NCBI RefSeq assembly: GCF_029846275.1
Contig: NZ_JARVWS010000004.1
Coordinates: 372,001 to 436,000, forward strand
Source: Nocardioides sp. CER19
GTDB taxonomy: Bacteria; Actinomycetota; Actinomycetes; Propionibacteriales; Nocardioidaceae
Direction: 5' to 3'
Length of the DNA: 64,000 bases
Positions 8,894 through 16,949 of this stretch are shown piece after piece (within the stretch, counting starts at the first letter, position 1; every line of letters starts with the position of its first letter). The position numbers were made by a program, and so were the translations under genes. The notes beneath the pieces were generated by a model that worked only from the letters and a program-made list of their open reading frames with translations, ran no database searches and was not told where the DNA came from.

Positions 8894-8960
8894 CCCCACT
8901 TCCGTGGCCCCGTCCTCCACTTTGCACCACCGTACCCCACTTTCCTCCACCGTCAACCAC
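8894..8960 (-). promoter_or_regulatory. MraZ operator: five 10-bp-phased GTGG boxes
   Basis: On the minus strand 8960-8911 reads as five consecutive decamers, each starting GTGG (GTGGTTGACG, GTGGAGGAAA, GTGGGGTACG, GTGGTGCAAA, GTGGAGGACG), with a further GTGGGG at 8899-8894. MraZ in studied bacteria binds GTGGGA-like repeats once per helical turn, so this is inferred to be the dcw operator. It ends 50 bp before mraZ. Confidence 0.85.
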
Positions 8961-9067
8961 CGACGCCGTGTCTCGGCCGCGATTCGCTCCCTGAGGCGCT
9001 GGTCAGGCACCTGCTGCGGCGCCCGGGCGCCGCGGGCGCCGTCCTGGAGGGCGCCCACAGGGGTGCG

Positions 9068-9175
9068 GTGGGGCGGGGTGGAGCACCCGTGCGCGCCGCG
9101 GTGGAGCGCGGTGGTGGGGCGGGGTGGAGCACCCGTGCGCGCCGCGGTGGAGCGCGGTGGTGGGGCGTGGTGGAG
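9068..9175 (+). repeat. 46-bp tandem repeat carrying GTGG boxes
   Basis: A 46-bp unit occurs at 9068-9113 and 9114-9159, with a partial third copy to about 9175. GTGGAG recurs every 23 bp (9078, 9101, 9124, 9147, 9170), and several copies have another GTGG exactly 10 bp away. It lies between the divergent mraZ and moxR promoters. The rest of the 464-bp gene-free stretch 8862-9325 holds the mraZ operator; in 8961-9067 I see nothing. Confidence 0.85.
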
Positions 9176-9325
9176 GACGGAGCGGTGAACCGTTCGTGGG
9201 TTAAAACCGTTGAGCAGGCGTGGAACAAGGTGAAGAAGTGGGAGCGAAACGCTTGCCGCTCGCCGTACGGTTGGCACAGAGCCCCGCGAAGAAGATGCGG
9301 ACGGCCTGCGCCGGAAGGACCACAC

Positions 9326-10330
9326 GTGAGTACGCCGACCGCTGAGACACCCGCACCCCATCCCACGGTTCCCGGCGCCGACCTCGAGACCCTCACGCGG
9401 GTCGCCGGCCGGATCCGCAGCAACATCGAGCGCGTCATCGAGGGCAAGCCCGATGTTGTGTTCTCGGCGGTCGTGGTCCTGCTCGCCGAAGGGCACCTCC
9501 TCATCGAGGACGTGCCCGGCGTCGGCAAGACGCAGCTCTCCAAGGCGCTGGCGCGCTCCATCGACTGCACGGTCCGGCGGATCCAGTTCACGCCGGACCT
9601 GCTGCCGTCTGACGTCACCGGCGTGTCGGTGTTCAACCAGGACACGCGCGAGTTCGAGTTCCGGCCCGGCGGCGTCTTCGCCAACATCGTCGTCGGCGAC
9701 GAGATCAACCGTGCCTCGCCGAAGACCCAGTCGGCGCTCCTGGAGTGCATGGAGGAGCACCAGGTCACGGTCGACAACACGACCTACCAGCTCGACGCGC
9801 CGTTCATGGTGATCGCGACCCAGAACCCGGTCGAGATGGAGGGCACCTACGCCCTCCCCGAGGCGCAGCGCGACCGCTTCATGGCGCGGGTGTCGATCGG
9901 CTATCCCCCGCTGGCGGCCGAGATCGCCATGCTGGCCACCCACACCCAGGCGAACCCGCTCGACGACCTCGAGCCGGTCACCGACGCCAGCGAGATCCGC
10001 AAGCTGATCGGGATCGTCGGCCAGGTGCACGTCTCCGACCCAGTGCAGCGCTACGCCGTCGCGCTGACCTCGGCCACCCGCGCGCACGACGAGCTCAGCC
10101 TCGGCGCCTCACCCCGTGCGACGCTCCACCTGGTCCGCGCCGCGAAGGCCAGCGCCGCGCTGCACGGTCGTGACTACGTGCTGCCCGACGACGTCTCCTC
10201 GCTCGCGGCCCCCGTCCTCGCCCACCGCCTGCTCCCGACGGTGGAGGCGACGATGACCGGCCGGACGCCCGCCTCGGTGCTCAACGCGATCATCGCGACG
10301 GTGCCGGTGCCGGCCGGCAGCGCCGGCTGA
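9326..10330 (+). CDS. MoxR-family AAA+ ATPase
   Basis: Cytoplasmic AAA+ chaperone-like ATPase; MoxR proteins are thought to help assemble or activate partner proteins encoded next to them. The 334 residues show Walker A VPGVGKTQLSKAL (about residue 60), Walker B VVGDEINRASPKTQ, sensor 1 ATQNPVEMEGTYALPEAQ and a C-terminal lid. GTG 9326 was chosen because GGAAGGA lies 7 nt upstream; the frame is open further upstream but only through the tandem repeat. First gene of an operon with the DUF58 and transglutaminase genes. Confidence 0.93.
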   Translation: MSTPTAETPAPHPTVPGADLETLTRVAGRIRSNIERVIEGKPDVVFSAVVVLLAEGHLLIEDVPGVGKTQLSKALARSIDCTVRRIQFTPDLLPSDVTGVSVFNQDTREFEFRPGGVFANIVVGDEINRASPKTQSALLECMEEHQVTVDNTTYQLDAPFMVIATQNPVEMEGTYALPEAQRDRFMARVSIGYPPLAAEIAMLATHTQANPLDDLEPVTDASEIRKLIGIVGQVHVSDPVQRYAVALTSATRAHDELSLGASPRATLHLVRAAKASAALHGRDYVLPDDVSSLAAPVLAHRLLPTVEATMTGRTPASVLNAIIATVPVPAGSAG

Positions 10331-10343
10331 CCAGCGGTGCGCC

Positions 10344-11606
10344 GTGCGTGAGGCACTCTCCGGCCTGACGCTCCGAGGGCGGGCGTTCCTCGCCGCGGGC
10401 ATCAGCGCCGTCGTCTGCGCGGTCCTCCTCGGGCAGTCGACCCTCGTCCGGGTCGGCGTGCTCCTGGTCGCACTTCCCCTGGTCACGGCGTACGCCGTGG
10501 GCCGGGCGCGCTACAAGCTGTCGCTGGTCCGGACGGTCAGCCCACAGGTCGTGCCGGCCGGGCAGCCGTCCCGGGTCCGGCTCGCCCTGCGCAACGACGG
10601 GCGGATGCCCACCGGTGCGCTCCGCATCGAGGAGCAGGTGCCCTACGCCCTCGGCAGCAGACCCCGCTTCGTGGTCGAGGGCATCGAGCACGGCTGGCGC
10701 GGCCGGGTCGAGTACCCGGTCCGTGCCGAGGCGCGCGGACGCTACGAGCTCGGCCCGATGACGGTCCGGGTCGGCGACCCCTTCGGCCTCGTCGAGCTGA
10801 CCCGCGCGTTCCGGACCACCACTCCCCTCGTCGTCACGCCCCGCACCGTCCCGCTGCCCGGGATCTCGCTGAGCGGCTCGCTCACCGGCTCGGGCGACCA
10901 GCGCCCGCGCGCGTTCGCCGGCGGCAGCGCGGAGGACGTGACAGTGCGGGAGTACCGCCGCGGCGACGACCTGCGCCGGGTGCACTGGCGCAGCTCGGCC
11001 AGGGTCGGCGAGCTGATGGTGCGGCGCGAGGAGCAGCCCTGGCAGACCCGGGCGACCGTCTTCCTCGACAACCGCATCGGCGCGCACCGGGGCGAGGGTC
11101 TCGCGTCCTCGCTGGAGACGGCGGTGACGGTGGCCGCCTCCGTCGCGGTGCACCTGAGCAGCCGCGGCTACACGGTCCGCCTGGTCACCGCCGCCGGCGA
11201 GGACCCGGCGACGTCCTGGCAGCACGACGACACCGAGGTGACCGCCGGCCGCCTCCTCGAGGCGCTGGCGATGATCGAGCCGCTGCCCAACACCGCGCTC
11301 GACCCCGGCTGGCTGAGCGGCGAGCACGGCTCGGGCGCGCTGACCGTCGCCGTCCTCGGCGGGCTGAGCGGGCCCGACCTCTCCGTGATGCGTCGGGTCC
11401 AGCACCACGCCGGCGCGGCCCTCGCGGTCGCCCTCGACGTCGACGCGTGGGGCGCGACCCGGACCCCGACCGGCGGCGCCACCGGCTGGCTGCTCCAGCA
11501 GGGCTGGCGGGCGGTGGCGCTCACCCCCGACGGCCGGGTCGACCGGGCCTGGCAGGAGCTCGGCGCCGTACGCGGGGCACGGGGGGTGGCACGTGCGCAT
11601 CCGTGA
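10344..11606 (+). CDS. DUF58 membrane protein
   Basis: 420 residues with two hydrophobic segments near the N-terminus (GRAFLAAGISAVVCAVLLG and VGVLLVALPLVTAYAVG). A central DUF58 motif region follows (VREYRRGDDLRRVHWRSSAR) and then a VWA-like C-terminal fold. DUF58 proteins nearly always sit beside MoxR and TgpA-type transglutaminases, as here, and are assumed to work with them on the cell envelope. The biochemical role is unknown. The GTG start is 13 nt after moxR. Confidence 0.9.
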   Translation: MREALSGLTLRGRAFLAAGISAVVCAVLLGQSTLVRVGVLLVALPLVTAYAVGRARYKLSLVRTVSPQVVPAGQPSRVRLALRNDGRMPTGALRIEEQVPYALGSRPRFVVEGIEHGWRGRVEYPVRAEARGRYELGPMTVRVGDPFGLVELTRAFRTTTPLVVTPRTVPLPGISLSGSLTGSGDQRPRAFAGGSAEDVTVREYRRGDDLRRVHWRSSARVGELMVRREEQPWQTRATVFLDNRIGAHRGEGLASSLETAVTVAASVAVHLSSRGYTVRLVTAAGEDPATSWQHDDTEVTAGRLLEALAMIEPLPNTALDPGWLSGEHGSGALTVAVLGGLSGPDLSVMRRVQHHAGAALAVALDVDAWGATRTPTGGATGWLLQQGWRAVALTPDGRVDRAWQELGAVRGARGVARAHP

Positions 11607-13857
11607 CACGGCCTTCGCGCCGGTCCTGCAGGCGATCGCGGCGGCCGTCACCGTCTGGGTGACGACGCTGTCATGGAGCTCGTTCTCCGAGGATCCCGCC
11701 TCCTACCTGCAGCCGCTGCTGCTGGTCGGCACGGTCATCGTGGTGGTCGGCTCGGTGGCCCGCTGGGCACGGGCGCCCTGGTGGCTCGTGCTCCTCGCCC
11801 AGCTGGTCATCGGCGGCGCCACCGTGAGCCTCTACATCACCGGCTCCCCGCTGCCGATCGGCGGCGCCTGGGACGAGCTGCACGCAGAGCTCTCGCACGC
11901 GGCGGACGTCGTACGCGCCGAGCGTCCGCCCGTCGCCGTGGCCGGCGGCATCGCGCCGCTGCTCGTCGGCGGCGGGCTGTTCTGCTTCATCATCGTCGAC
12001 CTGCTCGCGTGCACCTTCCGCAGGACCGCGCTGGCCGGGCTCCCGCTGCTGGCGATCTACGCCGTCCCCTTCTCCGTCGTCGAGGGTGGCCTGCCGTGGT
12101 GGGGCTTCGCGCTGAGCGCCGCCGGGTTCCTCGTGATGCTCGTGCTCAGCCAGAGCGAGATCGTCGGCCGGTGGGGACGCCGGCTGGAGGCGACCGGTGC
12201 GTCCGGCCCGGAGGAGAGCGCGGGTGCCGTCTACGTCGGCAGCGTCGCCGTCGTCCTCGCGCTCATCCTGCCGAGCCTCGTGCCGACGCTCGACCTGCAC
12301 CTGTTCGGGCTCGGACCGGGCAGCGGCGACGGCGGCCACATCACCGTCACCAACCCGCTCGTCGACCTGCGTCGCGACCTGGTGCGCGGACCGGACGTGC
12401 CGGTCATCGACATCACGACCGACGACCCGAACCCGTCGTACCTACGCATCGCGGTGCTCAACCGCTTCGGCGACAACGAGTGGACGGCGGGCAACCGCAC
12501 GGTCCCCGCCAACAACGACGCCGAGGGCACGCTCCCCGGTCTCCTCGGCGTGGCGACGTGGGTGAAGCGGACGTCCTACGACTACCGCGTCTCCATCGGC
12601 CAGGGCTTCGACTCGCGGTGGCTGCCGACCCAGGCGCCGATCTCCGACATCCACGCCGAGGGCGACTGGCGCTACGACAACCGGACGATGGACTTCCTCG
12701 CCGGGCCGCACCAGCGCTCCGCGGCCGGCATGAACTACGACATGACCGCGGTCGACCTCGACCTCAGCACGACCGACCTCATCAACGCGCAGGCGTCGCC
12801 CGGCACGGTCGGCACGTCCTACCTCGACCTGCCGAAGGACTTCCCCGCCAGCGCTCGGACGCTCGCCAAGCAGGTCACCGACTCCGCCGACGGCGACTTC
12901 GCCAAGGCCGTGGCGCTGCAGAACTGGTTCCGTGACCGCGGCGGTTTCGTCTACGACGACACCGTCCCGATCGGCAGCAGCCCGGGCGACCTCGAGAGCT
13001 TCCTGTCGACGGGGCCCGACGGCCGGCGCGGCTACTGCCAGCAGTTCGCTGCCGCGATGGCGGCGATGGCGCGCAGCCTCGACATCCCGGCCCGGGTCGC
13101 CGTCGGGTTCCTGGCGCCCGAGCGGGTCGGCCCGTCGCGCTGGCAGTACAGCACCCACGACATGCACGCGTGGCCGGAGCTCTTCTTCAGCGGTGCGGGC
13201 TGGGTGCGGTTCGAGCCCACCCCCGCGGCACGCGTCGCCGACGTGCCGGCGTACACCCGCAACCTCGACAACGCGCAGATCGACAACGAGCCGAGCGTGG
13301 CGCCCACGACCGCGCAGCCCACGGCCGGCGCGTCCAACGCGCAGCGGCCGCAGCAGGAGCAGCAGTCGACGTCCAGCTCGCCGATCGCGAGCTCGCACGC
13401 TGTTCTCTGGTGGGCCCTCGGCGCCGTCGTCGTGATCCTCCTGGCCGGCGTCCTCGCCCTCCTCCCCTCGCGGATCCGGCGTCGGCGCCGCGCGGTCCGG
13501 CTCCACGCCGCGAGCGCGGAGGGCGCCTGGGCGGAGATCCGGGACACCGTCATCGACCTCGGCCTGCTCTGGCCGTCGGGGCTCTCGCCCCGCGCGATCG
13601 GGAAGTCGCTCGAGCGCTACGTGCCGGGTGACGACCGCGACGCGCTGTGGCGGGTCGTCGAGGCCGTCGAGGTCGCGCGCTACTCGCTGCGCCCGCCGGT
13701 CGCCGTCGCGGCCGACGACGTGCTCACCGTGCTGGCCGCCCTCCACAGCGCCGCTCCGGAGCGGGCGGTCCGGCGGGCGACGTGGTGGCCGCGGTCGGTG
13801 CTCCAGCGGACGCCGGTCGAGACCGGCTCGCCGGAGCTCGTCGACCAGGTGGGCTGA
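11593..13857 (+). CDS. TgpA-type transmembrane transglutaminase-like protein
   Basis: 754 residues: a block of N-terminal membrane segments (to about residue 220), an extracellular region with a transglutaminase-like fold, a further membrane segment (AVLWWALGAVVVILLAGVL) and a cytoplasmic DUF4129-like tail. The papain-like triad is visible as Cys in GRRGYCQQFAAAMAAMARS (about 480) and His in DMHAWPELFF, followed by VRFEPTP. The start overlaps the DUF58 gene by 14 nt. Family members are predicted to cross-link or cleave peptides at the cell surface; the substrate is unknown. Confidence 0.92.
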   Translation: MRIRDTAFAPVLQAIAAAVTVWVTTLSWSSFSEDPASYLQPLLLVGTVIVVVGSVARWARAPWWLVLLAQLVIGGATVSLYITGSPLPIGGAWDELHAELSHAADVVRAERPPVAVAGGIAPLLVGGGLFCFIIVDLLACTFRRTALAGLPLLAIYAVPFSVVEGGLPWWGFALSAAGFLVMLVLSQSEIVGRWGRRLEATGASGPEESAGAVYVGSVAVVLALILPSLVPTLDLHLFGLGPGSGDGGHITVTNPLVDLRRDLVRGPDVPVIDITTDDPNPSYLRIAVLNRFGDNEWTAGNRTVPANNDAEGTLPGLLGVATWVKRTSYDYRVSIGQGFDSRWLPTQAPISDIHAEGDWRYDNRTMDFLAGPHQRSAAGMNYDMTAVDLDLSTTDLINAQASPGTVGTSYLDLPKDFPASARTLAKQVTDSADGDFAKAVALQNWFRDRGGFVYDDTVPIGSSPGDLESFLSTGPDGRRGYCQQFAAAMAAMARSLDIPARVAVGFLAPERVGPSRWQYSTHDMHAWPELFFSGAGWVRFEPTPAARVADVPAYTRNLDNAQIDNEPSVAPTTAQPTAGASNAQRPQQEQQSTSSSPIASSHAVLWWALGAVVVILLAGVLALLPSRIRRRRRAVRLHAASAEGAWAEIRDTVIDLGLLWPSGLSPRAIGKSLERYVPGDDRDALWRVVEAVEVARYSLRPPVAVAADDVLTVLAALHSAAPERAVRRATWWPRSVLQRTPVETGSPELVDQVG

Positions 13858-13920
13858 CGGCCGGCCGGGTCTCCGCTCTCGGCGGGCTGCTGCCTGGCAG
13901 GATTTCCGGTCGGCAGGCTG

Positions 13921-13943
13921 CTACCGACCTGATGACTCGGTAG
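13921..13943. terminator. Inverted repeat between convergent genes
   Basis: CTACCGA at 13921-13927 and TCGGTAG at 13937-13943 can form a 7-bp stem with a 9-nt loop. It lies between the converging transglutaminase and DUF3040 genes. There is no T-run on either side. Confidence 0.5.
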
Positions 13944-13953
13944 AGCTAGCGGG

Positions 13954-14373
13954 TCACCAGCCGGCGTTGCCGTCGCGGCGGCGCTGCCAGCGCTGCTCCA
14001 TGCGGTCCATGAAGGACGCGTGGCTGCGGCGGTTGCGGGCGCGCCGGCCACCGTCGAAGACGGTGAAGCCGTGGCTGGGGTGGCTCAAGGAAGTGTGTAC
14101 GACGGGCTTGGACCGCAAGGCGGCCAGACCGACCGTCGCCGAGCCGAGCATGATGACGAACCCGATGATCCCGACGACCGGGAGCTGGGTGATCACGCCG
14201 GTCATCAGTAGTGCGATGCCGACGACGAAGACGACGCCCGCCAAGACGGCGCGACGGCGCGCGGCGCGTCGGAACGAGGTGCCGCGGAGAGTGGAGGCGA
14301 ACTTGGGGTCCTCCTGGAGGAGGGCGCGTTCCATCTGCTCGAGTAGCCGCAGCTCCTCTTCCGAGAGTGGCAC
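13954..14373 (-). CDS. DUF3040 membrane protein
   Basis: 139 residues beginning MPLSEEELRLLEQMERALLQ, the amphipathic N-terminal signature of DUF3040, followed by two membrane segments (AVLAGVVFVVGIALLMTGVI and VVGIIGFVIMLGSATVGLAAL) and a basic cytoplasmic tail. Function is unknown. In other actinobacteria this gene sits near dcw genes and DNA polymerase IV, and here it follows the methyltransferase and HEPN genes. The start is GTG 14373. Confidence 0.85.
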   Translation of the reverse strand: MPLSEEELRLLEQMERALLQEDPKFASTLRGTSFRRAARRRAVLAGVVFVVGIALLMTGVITQLPVVGIIGFVIMLGSATVGLAALRSKPVVHTSLSHPSHGFTVFDGGRRARNRRSHASFMDRMEQRWQRRRDGNAGW

Positions 14374-14496
14374 CGGTCCTCCCGCTGGTTCGAAGGCGGC
14401 AGTGCCGCCGCGTTGATTCCTACCGTCAGTCTAGGCAGCAGGTTCCCGCCACGGTACCCAGCAAGAAGAAATTGGCACACTCCGGGTGACCCGAGG

Positions 14497-15204
14497 TCAC
14501 GCGCGGGTGGCCACGAGGTGAAGCTGCGCGGCGAGCGGGAGGAAGTCGGGCCGTTGCGCGACCGCCAGCTCCAGGTCGGCGAGGGCCGCGGGAGCACCCG
14601 GCTCGAGGTCGAGCAGCGACCCCGGGACGAGGTCGGCGAAGACGCGGACGCCGTGCGTCGACTCGACGGAGAACCCGGCCCCGGCCAGCAGGTCCGCGGC
14701 CTCCGCGGCCGTGAACCGCCGGCCGGCCCGCCCGGACGGGCCGGTGTCGTCGAGGAGGGCGAGGGCCTGGGCGAAGTGGCCGGCCATCGCCCGCGCCACG
14801 ACCGACGCGTTGCGCTGGGCGACCAGCAGGCTGAGCCGACCCCCCGGGCGCAGCACCCCACGGAGGGAGGTCAGCGCCGCGGCAGGATCGTCGACCACCT
14901 CGAGCACGCCGTGGCACAGGACGACGTCGGCACTGGTCGGGTCGACGCCGAGCGCCGCGAGGTCACCCTGGCGTCCCTCGACGCTGACGCCCAGCTCGCG
15001 CGCACGGCGCGCCAGCGCGGCGAGCGCATCGGGACTGGGGTCCACGACCGTGACCCGGTGGCCCAGCTGGGCGACTCGGGCGGCGAAGCCGCCGGTGCCA
15101 CCGCCGATGTCGAGAACGTCGAGCGGCGGGGCGTCGAGGATCGGCTGGAGCGTGTCCCACACGACGGCCGTCCGGGCGCTGCCCCGGCGTTCGCTGACGG
15201 TCAT
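14497..15204 (-). CDS. Class I SAM-dependent methyltransferase
   Basis: 235 residues with the Rossmann SAM-binding motif I VLDIGGGTGGFAARVA, acidic motif II VTVVDPSPDAL, motif III GRQGDLAAL and motif IV DVVLCHGVLEVV, typical of Methyltransf_11-like enzymes. The substrate cannot be read from the sequence. A TAGGGT box 6 nt before ATG 15204 and the lack of a Shine-Dalgarno sequence suggest a leaderless transcript. It lies downstream of the HEPN gene and upstream of DUF3040, a grouping seen in other actinobacteria. Confidence 0.88.
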   Translation of the reverse strand: MTVSERRGSARTAVVWDTLQPILDAPPLDVLDIGGGTGGFAARVAQLGHRVTVVDPSPDALAALARRARELGVSVEGRQGDLAALGVDPTSADVVLCHGVLEVVDDPAAALTSLRGVLRPGGRLSLLVAQRNASVVARAMAGHFAQALALLDDTGPSGRAGRRFTAAEAADLLAGAGFSVESTHGVRVFADLVPGSLLDLEPGAPAALADLELAVAQRPDFLPLAAQLHLVATRA

Positions 15205-15210
15205 GGCACC

Positions 15211-15216
15211 ACCCTA
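15211..15216 (-). promoter_or_regulatory. -10 box of the methyltransferase gene
   Basis: TAGGGT on the minus strand, 6 nt before ATG 15204; probable leaderless promoter. Confidence 0.6.
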
Positions 15217-15244
15217 GTGGCCGGTCCGCGCAGGCTCGGGAGGG

Positions 15245-15697
15245 TCAGCCCACCCGACGATCGTGCGCCGCGAGCGAGGCGTGCGGAACCAGGCCGAGCG
15301 ACTGTTCGACGACCGCGAGGAACCGGTCGGCGTCGCGCACCAGCTGATCGGCCTCGGCGCGGCTCACGGCCCTGATGGAGCCCGCCTCCGCGGCCGCCCG
15401 CTTCGCGGCACCCGCGGCGAAGAACGTCGCCCAGTCGGCCAGCTCAGGAGCGACCTCGCTGAGCAGGACCCACGCGTTGCGCTGCGGGCGGCGCCGGGCG
15501 GTGAGCGTCGGCGTCGAGCGAGCCGCCAGCAGGGCGGCCGCCGCCTGCAGGGCCGCGACGTGGGCGCAGGCGTAGCGGGTGGCGACGTCGTCGGCCTCCA
15601 TCGCCTCGGCCAGCGAGCCGGCCGAGCGCAGGAGGTAGGCGTGCGTCGTGGCAGGCAGGAAGCCCGGGACGGCCTCGGTCGTCACCTGCGTCATCAC
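15245..15697 (-). CDS. SAV_6107-type HEPN-domain protein under an SOS box
   Basis: 150-residue helical protein resembling the actinobacterial SAV_6107 family, assigned to the HEPN clan. The N-terminal helix region YLLRSAGSLAEAMEADDVATRYACAH is alanine-rich, and the C-terminal half has RAEADQLVRDADRFLAVVEQSL. No catalytic RxxxxH motif is evident, so nuclease activity should not be assumed. Starts GTG 15697 and ATG 15694 are both served by GAGGAG. A perfect LexA palindrome lies 60 bp upstream, so damage induction is inferred. Confidence 0.8.
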   Translation of the reverse strand: MMTQVTTEAVPGFLPATTHAYLLRSAGSLAEAMEADDVATRYACAHVAALQAAAALLAARSTPTLTARRRPQRNAWVLLSEVAPELADWATFFAAGAAKRAAAEAGSIRAVSRAEADQLVRDADRFLAVVEQSLGLVPHASLAAHDRRVG

Positions 15698-15757
15698 GAC
15701 TTGCTCCTCTCCGTGGTCCGGCGGCGGCGAGGGTCGAGGTCACCGCCGCCGGACGGT

Positions 15758-15773
15758 TCGAACACATGTTCGA
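15758..15773. promoter_or_regulatory. LexA (SOS) box
   Basis: TCGAACACATGTTCGA is a perfect 16-bp palindrome that matches the actinobacterial LexA consensus TCGAAC-N4-GTTCGA. The nearest downstream start in either direction is the HEPN gene on the minus strand. The plus strand to the right has no coding start in the same direction for nearly 700 bp. Confidence 0.9.
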
Positions 15774-15892
15774 TATCCAGACGGTAGCGCCGTCGGGAGA
15801 CCCGGTCAAGGGCCGTTCCTCCGGCGTCCAGAGCAGTCAAGCAGCGAGCGCCGACAGTCCTCAGAGGGTCGGTCGGGAGGCTGGGTCCGGAC

Positions 15893-16414
15893 TCAGGTGG
15901 AGGGGCGGGCGGGCTCGGCCTCGGGATCGGCGTGGATGTAGGCGGTCGTGTCGGGGTGCCACAGGGGCACCATCAGCGCGGCGAAGAGGGCGAGCCCCAC
16001 CACGGTGCAGACGGCGAACGCGGTGGGCTGCCCGACCCGCAGACCGGCGATGCCGGCGACCGCGGAGAAGAACAGCAGCACCGTGATGCTGAGGCGCGCC
16101 CACTCGTAGCCGTTGCTCAGGAACACGCCGAGCACCGCGACGAGACCGGCCAGGACGACATACAGCGTCACGGCGACGGGGATGAAGTGCGGCGGCTGGA
16201 CCGAGCCCTGCTTGACCGCCTCGAGGCCGCGGGTCTCCAGGACCTCGCGGACCGCGGGATTGCCCTCCGCCCACGAGCGGATGAGGTCGTCCTGCCGGAC
16301 GATGATCAGCACCACCGTCACGGCACCGAGCAGGACCAGGGCCCCCAGCAGCTGCAGGGCCAGTCTCAGCGACGCGGGTCGCTCGTCCACGCATGCACTC
16401 CGTTCACTCATCAC
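15893..16414 (-). CDS. Four-helix membrane protein of unknown function
   Basis: 173 residues with four hydrophobic segments: LALQLLGALVLLGAVTVVLI, VAVTLYVVLAGLVAVLGVFL, LSITVLLFFSAVAGIAGL and FAVCTVVGLALFAALMVPLW. A soluble loop follows the first helix. I do not recognise the family. GTG 16414 and ATG 16411 are alternative starts. It is transcribed away from the YbaK-like gene, and the 195 bp between it and the HEPN start hold the SOS box. Confidence 0.75.
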   Translation of the reverse strand: MMSERSACVDERPASLRLALQLLGALVLLGAVTVVLIIVRQDDLIRSWAEGNPAVREVLETRGLEAVKQGSVQPPHFIPVAVTLYVVLAGLVAVLGVFLSNGYEWARLSITVLLFFSAVAGIAGLRVGQPTAFAVCTVVGLALFAALMVPLWHPDTTAYIHADPEAEPARPST

Positions 16415-16442
16415 TCGTCATCGCTCGTCGGCCGGAGATCGC

Positions 16443-16448
16443 TAGGGT
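16443..16448 (+). promoter_or_regulatory. -10 box of the YbaK-like gene
   Basis: TAGGGT, 6 nt before ATG 16455; probable leaderless promoter. Confidence 0.6.
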
Positions 16449-16454
16449 CAGCGC

Positions 16455-16937
16455 ATGGCGTCCGACCTCACCGCGCACCCGTCCGTCGTCCGCTTCCGCG
16501 AGGAGCACGCACACCGCGGCGGAACGGGTGACATCGTCATTCTGCCCGACTCGGTCCACACGGCCGCACTGGCCGCCGCCGCACTCGGCTGCGAGGTCGG
16601 CGCGATCGCCAACAGCCTCCTCTTCGACGCCGGCGGCACACCCGTGCTGGTGCTCACCTCCGGCGCCCACCGGGTCGACACCGGGGCGACCGCGACACGC
16701 ATCGGCGTCGAGCGGCTCGAGCGGGCCGCGCCGGAGTTCGTGCGCGAGCACACCGGTCAGGTGATCGGCGGGGTCTCCCCCATCGGCCATCCCACGCCGA
16801 TCCCGACGTACGTCGACACGGCGCTGCAGCACTACCCCGTGCTCTGGGCGGCCGCAGGCCATCCCGCCACGGTGTTCTCCACGACCTACGACGAGCTGCT
16901 CGCCCTGACCGGCGCCACGGCCGTCGACGTGGAGTAG
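16455..16937 (+). CDS. YbaK/EbsC-type aminoacyl-tRNA deacylase
   Basis: 160-residue free-standing editing-domain protein of the YbaK/ProX superfamily, which hydrolyses mischarged aminoacyl-tRNAs in the cytoplasm. Family features visible are GCEVGAIANSLLFD, the basic GVERLERAAPEFV region and the glycine loop TGQVIGGVSPIGHP. The exact tRNA substrate cannot be assigned. The gene has no ribosome site but a TAGGGT box 6 nt before its ATG. A DUF4126 gene follows after 12 nt. Confidence 0.88.
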   Translation: MASDLTAHPSVVRFREEHAHRGGTGDIVILPDSVHTAALAAAALGCEVGAIANSLLFDAGGTPVLVLTSGAHRVDTGATATRIGVERLERAAPEFVREHTGQVIGGVSPIGHPTPIPTYVDTALQHYPVLWAAAGHPATVFSTTYDELLALTGATAVDVE

Positions 16938-16949
16938 CCGACCTCCGCC

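Noticed and set aside
9068..9175. 46-bp tandem repeat as a coding extension of the MoxR protein
   Set aside because: The frame is open through the repeat, but the translation is low-complexity. A good ribosome site and the domain start both point to GTG 9326.
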